From Clostridia bacterium (GTDB lineage: Bacteria; Bacillota; Clostridia; Christensenellales; Aristaeellaceae), in contig JAFRTK010000104.1 of the NCBI GenBank assembly GCA_017427165.1, positions 1-42,599 on the forward strand: a stretch of DNA of 42,599 nucleotides, given 5' to 3'. Under the pieces are notes generated by a model. The model was not told the DNA's origin and searched no databases. It saw nothing but the letters and a program-made list of their open reading frames with translations. The position numbers were made by a program, and so were the translations under genes. Numbering within the stretch: position 1 is the stretch's first letter; each line of letters starts with the position of its first letter. Shown here piece after piece: positions 34,601-42,599 of this stretch.

Positions 34601-35821
34601 TTACTGATCGCCCTTCAGTACATGATATACGGTGTCGAAGCAGGTTTTGATCTGGTACTTCGTGTTGAGGAAGCAGCCATAGGGGCTGTTCATCTTGTAT
34701 GTATAGGAGTTTTTATCATTTTCCGGAGCGTCTACCAGGCCCCAGATGCATACGGCAGTCAGCGGCGCTTTTTCTTCCGTGTTGGCTTTCATGAAGACAT
34801 CGGAGAACAGGCGGCCGTAGTATTCGGCATGCTCCGCGGCTCTGGACTGGTCGAAATTCCGGACGGCCATTTCAGTCAGCTGGACTTCCAGACCCAGGCT
34901 GCTGTAGGTGCGGATGGAGGTGCGGATATCGGAGATATTGGATGCCTGCAGGCAGCCGGACTGGGTGCCGTATCCGCCGATATAACCCTGCATGCCGAGA
35001 CCATCGATCAGGGGACGGCCGTCGGGGTCATAGGACTGGATGCTTTTGATCAGCGCGACCGCAGCATTCCGTTTTTCACTCATGAACATATTGTAATCGT
35101 TATAGAACAGTTTGATATCAGCGCCCAGCTTTTCCACGGTGTTACGGGCACACTGAAAAGCGTATTCCACATAATCATCGCCCACATAAGCCTGGAAGTA
35201 GTTCGGTCCGCCGTCCCGGACAATCCGGATATGACGGGGATCAGAAGCACGCCAGTCAGATGCGCTGTCGCCGATCGCCTCATTCACTACATCCCAGCAG
35301 TAGATGACGCCGGGGAAGGTTTCCTCGAAATGGGTGATGACCTGGTCGATATAGGATGCCAGGCGCTCACGATTCACTTCCTGGGAAGCGAAAGGTTTTG
35401 ATGCATCGTAATCCTCGTGGAAGAACCAGGGATACTGCATGACGGCGTCCCAGACCAGGACATGGCCGCGGACAGACTTTCCGTGGGCCTGGCACCATTT
35501 GAGCATCTGGTCTGCCTGGGAATAATCCATGCGGGGCATGCCGTCCGGACTTGCCTTGCAAAGATTTTGCTTTAGAAGTGAATAAGCCTTGGTTTCATTG
35601 GTGCAGGTGAGGGAATTGAAATGGTCATCCAGGAAACCCATAAAGACAGTGTTCCGCATATCCCAGTAGCCGAAGGCACCGCCCAGCCTGAAACCATAGG
35701 GCTCAGCGAACCGGTACAGCGGCTCATAATCCGAGGAAACCGTACCGGCCAGCTCGGCAGAGGAAAGGACAGGGATCAGGCAGAGAACCAGGGCGAGAGC
35801 AACGGAAAGGAAACGGTGCAT
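34601..35821 (-). CDS. Secreted GH10-family protein with altered active-site surroundings
   Basis: 406 residues. A signal peptide (about 1-22) precedes a single GH10 barrel with no binding module. The acid/base Glu181 (WDVVNEA) and nucleophile Glu317 (LTEMAV) are present. However, the usual WHxQ after RGH is WDAV (Asp125 in place of His), and the usual QxH before the nucleophile is QGY (278-280). Both positions normally shape the -1 subsite, so substrate or activity may differ from ordinary xylanases. AGGAGG precedes the start. It lies 54 nt after the kinase gene on the same strand with no terminator between. Confidence 0.9.
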   Translation of the reverse strand: MHRFLSVALALVLCLIPVLSSAELAGTVSSDYEPLYRFAEPYGFRLGGAFGYWDMRNTVFMGFLDDHFNSLTCTNETKAYSLLKQNLCKASPDGMPRMDYSQADQMLKWCQAHGKSVRGHVLVWDAVMQYPWFFHEDYDASKPFASQEVNRERLASYIDQVITHFEETFPGVIYCWDVVNEAIGDSASDWRASDPRHIRIVRDGGPNYFQAYVGDDYVEYAFQCARNTVEKLGADIKLFYNDYNMFMSEKRNAAVALIKSIQSYDPDGRPLIDGLGMQGYIGGYGTQSGCLQASNISDIRTSIRTYSSLGLEVQLTEMAVRNFDQSRAAEHAEYYGRLFSDVFMKANTEEKAPLTAVCIWGLVDAPENDKNSYTYKMNSPYGCFLNTKYQIKTCFDTVYHVLKGDQ

Positions 35822-35875
35822 GGGAAAGGATCCTCCTGTAGTGAATCGTAATATTCCGAATGGACGGATGGGATA

Positions 35876-37525
35876 TCAGTCCTCTTCGTCAAAGGTGCAG
35901 CCGCCGATGAATTCCCTGAGCAGGGACAGCGGCGGGATTTCGTTGAACAGCTGCGGATCCACATCCGGCAGGTAATTCAGCGTTTTGATCAGCCGGCGGG
36001 CAAGCAGGTAGTTCGGGGAATCGGACGGTACTTCCTTCAGCATCTGGTAGGCATAGTGTTTCAGGATCGGCAGTTCATAGTGCAGGGCCGTGTTGAACAT
36101 GCTGTCCGCGTTTTCCTGATAGGTAAAGATGTATTTTTCCTCGCCGCGGCGGACGCTGGGCCAGATTTCGAGCGTCTTTTCGGCCGGATAGGCGCGGAAC
36201 TGCTGGTCGCGCACGATACGGCGCAGCAGGCGCACGTCCGTGGTGCGGATGCGGTTGTGGTCATCCAGGTTCAGGCAGGTGAGGGCGCTGACGAAGACCT
36301 TGTAGATTTCATCCGCGGGCAGCATCTCGCAGACCTGGGGATTCAGGCCATGGATGCCTTCCAGGATGATGATCTCACCGGGAACCAGCGAAGTCGGTGA
36401 AGTGAGGTAATCCTTTTCGCCGGTTTCGAAATCGTATTCCGGCATGAAAACCTCCTCGCCGTTCAGCAGGGCGTTGAGTGTTTCCGCCAGGAGCCTGATG
36501 TCCAGCGCGTCGATGGTTTCGAAGTCGCGCGTTCCGTCGATCTGAAGGGGAAGATCCTCCCGGTTGATGAAGAAATCATCCATGGAGATCCGGCGGGACG
36601 GATGACCGTACATCTGGAGATGAACGGCAAGGCGCCCGGAGAAGGTGGTTTTGCCGCTGGAAGAGGGACCGGCCACCAGGACGATATGCTTGTTCTGTTC
36701 ATGGATCTTTTTCGCGATCCCATCCAGCGCGGCTTCATGCAGCGCCTCGTTGACGCGGATGAAATTCCGCAGGCGGCCTTCCTCGATCATACGGGTTACG
36801 TCCGTGACGTTGGTTACGCCCAGGATCTGGCACCATTCCGCACTCTGGTTGAAAACCTCCAGGTGCTTGGGACGGTAGATATACGGCGCGGCATGGTCAA
36901 AATCCGAACCGGCGGGAAGCTGCAGCACGAAACCGCCCCGCAGCTCAAACAGCGTGAACACCGGGACATAGCCGGTGGACACGGTCATGGCGCCGTAGAA
37001 GTATTCCCACATGCCGTCAATACAGTACATGTTGATATAGGGAACCGGACGGTGGCGGAGCAGGTCGACCTTGTCGGGCTGGTTTTCCTCCTCGAAGTAG
37101 CGGATCGCGTCCTCCCGGGTCCACTGCTTGCGGGTGAAGGCCAGGTTCAGTTCCACCAGGCGGCGCATCTCATTTTCAATCCGGACGATATCCTGGCGGT
37201 GGAGCATGACTCCCGGCAGGCGGACAAACACGCCGTAGCCGACAGAGTATTCTATTCTTACCTGCTGATAGGGGTACAGATGGCGCAGGGCCAGCAGCAT
37301 GACAAAACGCAGGGAGCGCTCATATACCCGGCGTCCTTCCTCATGCTCCAGTGTCAGCGGAATCAGCGTGCAGTCCGTACGGATGGGTTCGTTGAGCTCC
37401 CGCACAATTCCGCCGGATAAAGCGGCAAGCGTACCGACAGGAAATGCATTCAGCCCTGTCAGGCACGCCTGGACGGTTGTTCCTTCGGGGAACTCTTTCT
37501 GATTGTCAATGGATCTGATTAACAT
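35876..37525 (-). CDS. Uridine kinase-like P-loop protein with threonyl-tRNA synthetase-like N-terminus
   Basis: 549 residues from the ATG at 37525, chosen because AAGGAGG sits 7 nt upstream; the upstream in-frame ATG lacks one. Residues about 1-65 resemble a TGS domain and about 65-260 a synthetase-like editing/second domain. A kinase domain follows with the P-loop GPSSSGKT (286-293), the acceptor region SMDDFFINRED and EGIHGLNP. This whole-length arrangement is common in Clostridia and annotated as nucleoside kinase, usually uridine-type. The physiological substrate is not certain. It follows the exonuclease gene by 19 nt. Confidence 0.88.
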   Translation of the reverse strand: MLIRSIDNQKEFPEGTTVQACLTGLNAFPVGTLAALSGGIVRELNEPIRTDCTLIPLTLEHEEGRRVYERSLRFVMLLALRHLYPYQQVRIEYSVGYGVFVRLPGVMLHRQDIVRIENEMRRLVELNLAFTRKQWTREDAIRYFEEENQPDKVDLLRHRPVPYINMYCIDGMWEYFYGAMTVSTGYVPVFTLFELRGGFVLQLPAGSDFDHAAPYIYRPKHLEVFNQSAEWCQILGVTNVTDVTRMIEEGRLRNFIRVNEALHEAALDGIAKKIHEQNKHIVLVAGPSSSGKTTFSGRLAVHLQMYGHPSRRISMDDFFINREDLPLQIDGTRDFETIDALDIRLLAETLNALLNGEEVFMPEYDFETGEKDYLTSPTSLVPGEIIILEGIHGLNPQVCEMLPADEIYKVFVSALTCLNLDDHNRIRTTDVRLLRRIVRDQQFRAYPAEKTLEIWPSVRRGEEKYIFTYQENADSMFNTALHYELPILKHYAYQMLKEVPSDSPNYLLARRLIKTLNYLPDVDPQLFNEIPPLSLLREFIGGCTFDEED

Positions 37526-37544
37526 GCGGCGTCCTCCTTCGGGT

Positions 37545-38546
37545 TTAATCGAAGGGCATACTGGACACGTCGGCATTCAGCAGCTCTTCATCCGGATCGG
37601 GCAGAGAGCCGTGCGATTCGAGGTACTGCGCCTGCCGCTGCTGGTTCTGCAGCTGTTTGGTATGGATATAGGCCACGTTGGCACTGGTGGCAGGGGCGGT
37701 GGTGCGGCTCATGATCTTTTTACCGTCGTCATCGATCCGGAAACGGAGACGGATCAGGATCCGGCCATGGTTCCTGCATTTTGCCACCGCGATATACTTA
37801 TCGGCACTCTGCTTAATATATTCGCCGTCGAGTGCGAGAACCCTCCCGCAGCGCGGACAAACCGGATGAATTGCTGTTTCACTGGCCAGCCCGTCACGGA
37901 CGGAAGCGAAAGCTTCCCCTTCCGTTTTTTCCCGCGTGATATGGCGGGAATGGATCAGCTGACGGGGCTCCTGGGGATAATTCAGGACAGCGGAGGGATC
38001 CGGCAGGGTTTTGAAAACGATTGCGGTATACCACGCGTCATTCAGCGCATTGTGGAAGGACATCGTATCATCCGGCGTGATGTTGACCAGTTCCATGGCG
38101 GTTTTCAGGCCGGAACGGTCCTTCAGGTTGTGAACCGTGCTGAACAGGCGCTGGATGTCGCACAGGGGCGGCAGGACGATATCCTCACAGTGGAAAAAGT
38201 GGATATTCTGGTACAGCACGCTGACATCATCGATGCCCCAGGTCAGCAGGGTGTAATCGTCCCCGCACCAGGAGGCAAACTGCTGCAGCGCTTCTCGGAA
38301 AGCGGGGGCGCCGGCCAGCGTTTCGGAATCCAGGCCCGTCATCCGGCGGATGCGGGGATGGATGCGGACGTAATGCGTCGGGGCGATCGGAATCGAGATC
38401 GCTTCACCGGGATTGAGATTGGCGTCGAGCTTGACGGCGCCGATCTGGATCATCTCAAACATGAGCTTGTCACCGACCTTGCGGAAGGTGCTGCTTTGGT
38501 AGGAAATCGGCTGATTCCATTCCAGGTCAAGAACAATATAGGTCAT
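37545..38546 (-). CDS. DEDDh 3'-5' exonuclease with C-terminal zinc-ribbon-like motif
   Basis: 333 residues. The exonuclease domain (about 1-185) shows Asp7/Glu9 (VLDLEWNQ), the second Asp near WGIDD, and FHNALNDAW with the catalytic His and final Asp. This fits the RNase T/DnaQ/KapD group, which trims nucleic-acid 3' ends in the cytoplasm. Residues about 225-260 contain CPRCG and a CRNHG segment that could bind zinc, followed by a basic, glutamine-rich tail. The substrate (RNA or DNA) is not predictable. The start has GGAGGT close upstream. Confidence 0.86.
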   Translation of the reverse strand: MTYIVLDLEWNQPISYQSSTFRKVGDKLMFEMIQIGAVKLDANLNPGEAISIPIAPTHYVRIHPRIRRMTGLDSETLAGAPAFREALQQFASWCGDDYTLLTWGIDDVSVLYQNIHFFHCEDIVLPPLCDIQRLFSTVHNLKDRSGLKTAMELVNITPDDTMSFHNALNDAWYTAIVFKTLPDPSAVLNYPQEPRQLIHSRHITREKTEGEAFASVRDGLASETAIHPVCPRCGRVLALDGEYIKQSADKYIAVAKCRNHGRILIRLRFRIDDDGKKIMSRTTAPATSANVAYIHTKQLQNQQRQAQYLESHGSLPDPDEELLNADVSSMPFD

Positions 38547-38601
38547 GGTACCTCCGGTGGATGAAACATAATCAATCCGGCAGAATGCCGGGAATCAAAA
38601 A

Positions 38602-39840
38602 TCAGGACAGGACCTGCTCCGCGGCACTGGCGCCGGCAAGGGCGCCCGTGGACCAGGCAATCTGCAGGTTATAGCCGCCGGTATGCGCATCCACATCGAT
38701 GACTTCGCCGGCGAAATAGAGATTCGGAACGAGTTTGCTGCGCATGGTTCCGGGCTCTAGCTCCCGGACACTAACGCCGCCGCGGGTGACAATCGCTTCC
38801 TCCACAGGGCGCGGGGCGCGGACTGTAAGCGGAAGGGCTTTCAGCACGGATACCAGGCGCTGGCGCTGGACCGCGGTGACCTGGCTGCAGGGAAGGGATG
38901 CCGGAATACCGCACAGCTGGGGGAACAGATCCGCCAGGCGGGATGGCAGCAGGGAAGTGAGTTCATTCCGCAGGAGCTTTTTGCCGGCCGCGGAAAAATC
39001 CCGAAGGATCCGGGCGTCCAGCTGTTCCGCAGTCAGACCGGGCTTCAGGTCGATTTCCAGGGAAGCGCCTTCCGCCGGTTCCGGCAGATGACAGCTGGCT
39101 TCCAGCACAATCGGGCCGGAAATACCGAAATGCGTGAACAGCATTTCGCCAAGCTCCGAATACAGCGTTTTCCCCTTGCGGGAGAGCGTCAGCGTGACAT
39201 TGCGCAGGCTGAGGCCCTGAAGCGTACGGGGCCATGCTTCCTCTGTCTCCAGACCGACCAGGACCGGAGACCGGGGGACCACTGTGTGGCCCGCTTCCTC
39301 CGCAAAACGGTATCCGTCCCCGGTGGAACCGGTGGAAGGATAGCTGATGCCGCCGGTGCAGACAATGACCGCCCCGGCGGGGACCAGGGAACCGTCTTCC
39401 AGGCGAACGCCGGAAAGCCGGCCGCCTTCTGATTCCAGCGACTGAACCCCTGCTCCCAGCCGGACCGTAACGCCGGCATTCCGCAGGCAGGACTGCAGCG
39501 CGCGTGTGACATCACTGGCTTTTTCAGTGACCGGGAACACCCGGCGGCCGCGCTGTACCTGCACCGGGCAGCCGGCACCCTCCAGCAGGGACATCATATC
39601 CTGCGGAGAGAAGAAACTCAGGGCGCTGTAGAGGAAACGCGGGTTGCGCGGCACCTGGGCCATGAATTCATCGGTATCACAGTCATTTGTGAGGTTACAG
39701 CGGCCTTTGCCGGTGATGTAAACCTTCTTGCCCAGTTTCTCATTTTTCTCCAGCAGGATTACCGACGTGCCGGCACGCGCGGCAAACAGGGCTGCAGCCA
39801 TCCCGGCCGCGCCGCCGCCGATTACCACGATATCCGCCAT
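38602..39840 (-). CDS. BaiN/HI0933-type FAD-dependent oxidoreductase
   Basis: 412 residues from the ATG at 39840, with GGGAGG 8-9 nt upstream; the open frame extends further but without a start signal. The N-terminal dinucleotide-binding motif is VIGGGAAGMAAA, followed by the family signature GKGRCNLTN and a C-terminal FAD motif YFAGEVIDVDAHTGGYN. Members of the HI0933/BaiN/RdsA group are flavoproteins of mostly unknown substrate; BaiN is linked to bile-acid reduction in gut Clostridia. A cytoplasmic location is expected. It heads a possible minus-strand unit with the exonuclease, kinase and GH10 genes. Confidence 0.92.
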   Translation of the reverse strand: MADIVVIGGGAAGMAAALFAARAGTSVILLEKNEKLGKKVYITGKGRCNLTNDCDTDEFMAQVPRNPRFLYSALSFFSPQDMMSLLEGAGCPVQVQRGRRVFPVTEKASDVTRALQSCLRNAGVTVRLGAGVQSLESEGGRLSGVRLEDGSLVPAGAVIVCTGGISYPSTGSTGDGYRFAEEAGHTVVPRSPVLVGLETEEAWPRTLQGLSLRNVTLTLSRKGKTLYSELGEMLFTHFGISGPIVLEASCHLPEPAEGASLEIDLKPGLTAEQLDARILRDFSAAGKKLLRNELTSLLPSRLADLFPQLCGIPASLPCSQVTAVQRQRLVSVLKALPLTVRAPRPVEEAIVTRGGVSVRELEPGTMRSKLVPNLYFAGEVIDVDAHTGGYNLQIAWSTGALAGASAAEQVLS

Positions 39841-39904
39841 CCTGAATCCTCCCGGGAAAAACTGTTCTCTGTTCCTGTACGGGCAGATGCCCGCAACCTG
39901 AAAG

Positions 39905-39933
39905 ATTATACGGGGAACGGCGCTTTTTTGCAA
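39905..39933 (-). promoter_or_regulatory. Promoter of the BaiN-type flavoprotein gene
   Basis: On the minus strand TTGCAA (39933-39928) and TATAAT (39910-39905) are separated by 17 nt. A small hairpin CGGGC-AGAT-GCCCG lies in the leader at 39880-39893. Confidence 0.85.
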
Positions 39934-39951
39934 GACCGAAAGAAAAGGATG

Positions 39952-39975
39952 AAAAAACCGGACCCGAAGGTCCGG
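39952..39975 (-). terminator. Intrinsic terminator after the AI-2E family transporter gene
   Basis: On the minus strand CCGGACC-TTCG-GGTCCGG with a stable UUCG loop is followed by six T. Confidence 0.96.
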
Positions 39976-39987
39976 CAGGATGTACTC

Positions 39988-41193
39988 TTACTTTTCTTTG
40001 ACCGGCGGTTCAGACGGTTCCGGCTGTTCCGGAACAGCCGGAACAGGGGCAGGGACCGGTACAGCCGGGCGCCAGCGGTTCCGCAGGTAAGCGACCAGGC
40101 AGGAGAAATCACGTTTCATGGATTCGAAAATCTTTCCGCGGAAGGCACCGACCAGCACCGCCATGGCTACCGGGCCGCCGATCAGGCCGATGATCCCGCC
40201 GACCCGGAGGCCGACAAACATACCGATCAGGCTTTCAAGGGGTGTGATGCCGATGGAGTTGGACATGAACTTCGGCTCAAGGATCCGGCGCGCCAGCTGG
40301 AGCACAGCGGTGAGCGCGAGCACCTGGACCGCCGCGGCAATATTGCCGGTGAGCAGGTAGATGATGCCCATGAGGATATAGAGCAGGCCGCTGCCGACCA
40401 TGGGGATCATTTCCATGATGCCGGCGATAATCGCGATCGCGCTGGCATACGGGAAGCGGAACGCGTTGAGGACAATCAGGCTGACCACCAGCACCATCAG
40501 GGAGAAGGTACCCTGGACCCGCAGGTAGCCGATCAGGCTGCGGATGGCAGAGTTTGTCAGCTGGGTGGTGTTGCTGGCCTGGTTGCGGCGTTTTCCGCCG
40601 GGCAGGTAGCTGCGGATATCGTCATAATCCCGGGCGATGAAGTACAGCGCCATCGCCAGGAAGGTGGTATAGATGATGAAATAGGGGAAGCCGGTGGCCA
40701 GGTTAACCAGGTAGGAAGCAACGGCGCCGGATGCCGATAAGCCCCATACCCTCAGGCTCTCGACCATGTCGGACAATGCCTTGCTGATCTGCGCCTGGAC
40801 CTCCGGGCTGAAGTTGTCGGACGTATATTGCATCAGGCTGTTGACAGCCTGGCGGATGGTACCGATGGTGGAGGTGACAATGTCTTCCGACTGGGCAAAG
40901 AACGGGTTGACCATGCTGGTTACCAGGCCGATCAGCCATATCAGGACACCGATGACCAGCCCCAGCAGCATAAGCACCAGGATCAGCGACGAAATGCTCT
41001 TTTTCAGCTTCAGCTTCCTGAAGCAGAAACGGATGACCGGCTGCAGCATTGCAGCCAGCGGAATCGCAATGAAGAAGGGGGACAGTTTGTCCCAGACCTG
41101 CGGGACGAGGAAGTAAGCGGCCAGCAGGACGAGCACGATAATGATCACTTTGAACGAAAGGCGTTCAAACGCTTTTCTCTCTTCACTCAGCAT
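39988..41193 (-). CDS. AI-2E family transporter (YtvI/PerM-like membrane protein)
   Basis: 401 residues from the ATG at 41193, with GAGAGGGGG upstream; the longer frame includes the promoter region. About seven or eight helices and the pattern IPMVGSGLLYILMGIIYLL, then GLRVGGIIGLIGGPVAM, are typical of the AI-2E_transport family (PF01594). The family includes TqsA, YtvI of sporulation and sodium/proton antiporters, so the substrate is open. The C-terminal 25 residues are Pro/Ala/Glu-rich. It is monocistronic. Confidence 0.9.
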   Translation of the reverse strand: MLSEERKAFERLSFKVIIIVLVLLAAYFLVPQVWDKLSPFFIAIPLAAMLQPVIRFCFRKLKLKKSISSLILVLMLLGLVIGVLIWLIGLVTSMVNPFFAQSEDIVTSTIGTIRQAVNSLMQYTSDNFSPEVQAQISKALSDMVESLRVWGLSASGAVASYLVNLATGFPYFIIYTTFLAMALYFIARDYDDIRSYLPGGKRRNQASNTTQLTNSAIRSLIGYLRVQGTFSLMVLVVSLIVLNAFRFPYASAIAIIAGIMEMIPMVGSGLLYILMGIIYLLTGNIAAAVQVLALTAVLQLARRILEPKFMSNSIGITPLESLIGMFVGLRVGGIIGLIGGPVAMAVLVGAFRGKIFESMKRDFSCLVAYLRNRWRPAVPVPAPVPAVPEQPEPSEPPVKEK

Positions 41194-41211
41194 GCCGCAG
41201 CCCCCTCTCCC

Positions 41212-41223
41212 GGACAATTGTCC
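41212..41223. promoter_or_regulatory. 12-bp perfect palindrome in the leader of the transporter gene
   Basis: GGACAATTGTCC is a perfect inverted repeat between the -10 box (41245-41240) and the start codon. It could be an operator, but only one copy is seen and the regulator is unknown. Confidence 0.35.
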
Positions 41224-41239
41224 TGTTACTGTAAACTTC

Positions 41240-41268
41240 ATTTTATTCCTTTTCACACGGGAAAGCAA
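41240..41268 (-). promoter_or_regulatory. Promoter of the AI-2E family transporter gene
   Basis: On the minus strand TTGCTT (41268-41263) and TAAAAT (41245-41240) are separated by 17 nt. Confidence 0.7.
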
Positions 41269-41289
41269 GCGTTTCCATGGCGGGACAAA

Positions 41290-41314
41290 AGAAACAGCCG
41301 GCCCGAAGGCCGGC
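41290..41314 (-). terminator. Intrinsic terminator after the GTPase-DUF1980 gene
   Basis: On the minus strand GCCGGCC-TTCG-GGCCGGC is followed by TGTTTCTTTT. The UUCG loop is stable but the T run is interrupted. Confidence 0.8.
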
Positions 41315-41328
41315 CGGGAAAACCAGGA

Positions 41329-42279
41329 TCACAGATTGACAAAGGATACCAGTTCCTCGCGGGGAGTCTTGGCGCGTTCCGCATTCAGTTCATTGAGCAT
41401 CAGCGCGACCTGCCCGTCCGGGGACTGCACCATTTTGCAGCGTGCGGTGAGGGTGAAGTACGTCTTGTTGTCCGGCGTACGCTCGCCCTTGCAGACCCAG
41501 CCGCAGGGGGCAATATCATTGGAACAGCAGGTCATCGCATTGCGTGCGAAGTAGTAGAAGCCTTTCGGGAATCCGGGCCGTTTCCATGCCTGGCCGACAA
41601 GCCGGACCTTTTTTCCGTCATACCGTTCAGGATGGTCCATGCTGTCCACATAGAAGACACCGAACTGATCCTCCGCGATGGAGATGGTTTCCGCCTTCAT
41701 GTCATAGGGCAGGTCCTCATCCCGGATTCCGTCATCCACCGTGCCGTCGAGATTCTCGAAGAAAATGGTGGCGGCGTTGTTCATCGCACGCAGCTGCTTG
41801 CGCCAGGAACTCTTGTTGAAATCCGGACCGCAGCGGTTGACCGTGATCATATCAGCCGTCTTCATGGGATCGGTCAGCAGCTTCCGCATGTTGGTCATGT
41901 AGTTTTCGAAGGTGGTGCCGTCGGCCGTGGTGACTACCTGCGCCCAGTCCCAGAGGCGGGGAAGAATCAGGGTATCCAGCTTTTCCAGCCCCCACATGGA
42001 GTTGTATTCCATAATGACGCAGGAAGGCTTATGCTCGTTTTCCAGGTCTGCCAGGAGCCGGGAATTCAACTCCTCGGAACTGTCGAGCATCACCAGGACA
42101 CCGTTGTTCTTCTCCAGGGATTTGTCATCCCATTCCGCCTCGCCGTCCTCACAGCAGATCACCAGGGTTTTGCCGCCGTTGGTAAAGCGCTCATTGCCGA
42201 GGATCGTGAGGCCGAGTGTGGTTTTTCCGCTTTCAATGAAGCCGGTAATCAGGTAAACCGGTACGAATTTGCGAATCAT
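41329..42279 (-). CDS. CobW/COG0523-like P-loop GTPase fused to a DUF1980 (TIGR03943)-like domain
   Basis: 316 residues from the ATG at 42279, which overlaps the upstream gene's stop as ATGA. Residues about 1-200 form a P-loop domain with Walker A GFIESGKTT (13-21). The CxCC metal motif of canonical COG0523 proteins is not seen (LVICCEDGE is the nearest), and the nucleotide-base motif is VNRCG rather than NKxD. Residues about 205-310 resemble the C-terminal domain of TIGR03943/YcgQ proteins (FYYFARNAMTCCSNDIAPCG). Together with the His-rich CobW gene it overlaps, it probably takes part in metal-ion handling. Function of the fused form is unknown. Confidence 0.75.
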   Translation of the reverse strand: MIRKFVPVYLITGFIESGKTTLGLTILGNERFTNGGKTLVICCEDGEAEWDDKSLEKNNGVLVMLDSSEELNSRLLADLENEHKPSCVIMEYNSMWGLEKLDTLILPRLWDWAQVVTTADGTTFENYMTNMRKLLTDPMKTADMITVNRCGPDFNKSSWRKQLRAMNNAATIFFENLDGTVDDGIRDEDLPYDMKAETISIAEDQFGVFYVDSMDHPERYDGKKVRLVGQAWKRPGFPKGFYYFARNAMTCCSNDIAPCGWVCKGERTPDNKTYFTLTARCKMVQSPDGQVALMLNELNAERAKTPREELVSFVNL

Positions 42280-42599
42280 AACTGAAACAGCTCCGTAATC
42301 GCTTTCTCGTTCAGGCTGGTACCGATGACGCACAGGCGGCCGGTATAGTCCGCGCTGTCATTCCGCATATCGGTTTCGCCGGGGACATAGTCAAACTGGA
42401 ACCATTCGCCCGCAGCATTCTGCAGGATGCCCTTGGCCCGCAGGACACGGCCGTATTCCTCTTCATCGGACAGGCGATCCAGCATGGCACGGATCTCATC
42501 CTGCTCATAGCGGCGGGCGGTCTCCAGGCCGATGGTGTCAAAGACTTCATCGGCATCATGGTCATCCGCGCCGTGATGGTGGTGATGATGCTCATGGCC
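42276..42599 (-). CDS. CobW/COG0523 GTP-binding protein, C-terminal part (5' end outside window)
   Basis: The last 107 residues are visible; the frame is open to the right edge. It begins with a histidine-rich metal-binding linker (GHEHHHHHHGADDHDAD) and continues into a CobW C-terminal domain (RVLRAKG...WFQFDYVPG...LCVIGTSLN). COG0523 proteins are GTPase metallochaperones for zinc, cobalt or other metals. The GTPase half lies beyond the window. Translational coupling with the next gene through ATGA suggests a joint role. Confidence 0.85.
   Translation of the reverse strand, partial: GHEHHHHHHGADDHDADEVFDTIGLETARRYEQDEIRAMLDRLSDEEEYGRVLRAKGILQNAAGEWFQFDYVPGETDMRNDSADYTGRLCVIGTSLNEKAITELFQL

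Noticed and set aside
38547-38601. Terminator or promoter between the flavoprotein and exonuclease genes
   Set aside because: A short CCGGCA-TTC-TGCCGG inverted repeat is present but lacks a T tail, and no -35/-10 pair with proper spacing was found.

Overview
The window (about 42.6 kb) looks like chromosome of a strictly anaerobic, plant-fibre-degrading, Gram-positive bacterium of the Clostridia type. The evidence is: a GC-rich genome with clear sigma-A promoters (TTGACA/TATAAT, nearly all with a 17-nt spacer) and AGGAGG ribosome binding sites; ferredoxin-based metabolism (Rnf complex, 2-oxoacid:ferredoxin oxidoreductase); system II (ResB/CcsA) cytochrome c maturation; a Cna-B/SpaA surface protein; and secreted xylan-active enzymes. 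A rumen or gut organism is my guess. No rRNA, tRNA, CRISPR array, insertion sequence or phage gene was seen.

Layout. 1-4202: 3' part of a giant repetitive Cna-B/SpaA adhesin without an obvious sorting signal. 4355-5917: secreted CBM22-GH10 xylanase with its own promoter and terminator. 6037-10182: three-gene unit of a GT2 glycosyltransferase, a GH13 alpha-glucan enzyme and a UPF0104-type membrane protein. 10376-11299: alpha/beta hydrolase. 11356-12780 (minus): secreted BspA-type leucine-rich-repeat protein, divergent from the next block. 12998-25501: a long plus-strand block beginning with a LacI-type sensor/diguanylate cyclase, then rnfC, a fused rnfD-rnfG, rnfE, rnfA, rnfB, a three-flavin-domain protein fused to a pentaheme nitrite reductase (NrfA), resB, ccsA and a secreted SGNH esterase, closed by a 19-bp bidirectional terminator. 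25564-28139 (minus): a four-subunit 2-oxoacid:ferredoxin oxidoreductase operon. 28317-28973: HAD phosphatase. 29051-31604 (minus): FMN riboswitch, riboflavin ECF transporter gene ribU, and rqcH. 31674-32714 (minus): CE2-like esterase. 32933-34540: phosphoglycerate mutase gpmI. 34601-39840 (minus): an atypical GH10 protein, a P-loop nucleoside kinase, a DEDDh exonuclease and a BaiN/HI0933-type flavoprotein. 39988-41193 (minus): AI-2E-type transporter. 41329-42599 (minus): a P-loop GTPase fused to a DUF1980-like domain and the C-terminal part of a His-rich CobW protein.

The most interesting system is the Rnf-NrfA locus. The sequence shows an energy-conserving ferredoxin:NAD oxidoreductase (Rnf) next to a membrane-anchored extracytoplasmic protein. 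That protein carries three RnfG/NqrC-like FMN-binding domains, each with an intact flavinylation motif, followed by all five haem motifs of NrfA including the CxxCK active-site haem. The two genes that would mature such a cytochrome follow directly. No nrfH or other quinol-oxidising partner is present. The natural reading is a quinone-independent route: ferredoxin or NADH to RnfB/C, RnfA/E, covalent flavins of RnfD/G, a covalent flavin wire, NrfA, and finally nitrite to ammonium. The neighbouring oxidoreductase would feed ferredoxin, and the FMN-riboswitch-controlled riboflavin transporter nearby fits a high flavin demand, but both links are inference.
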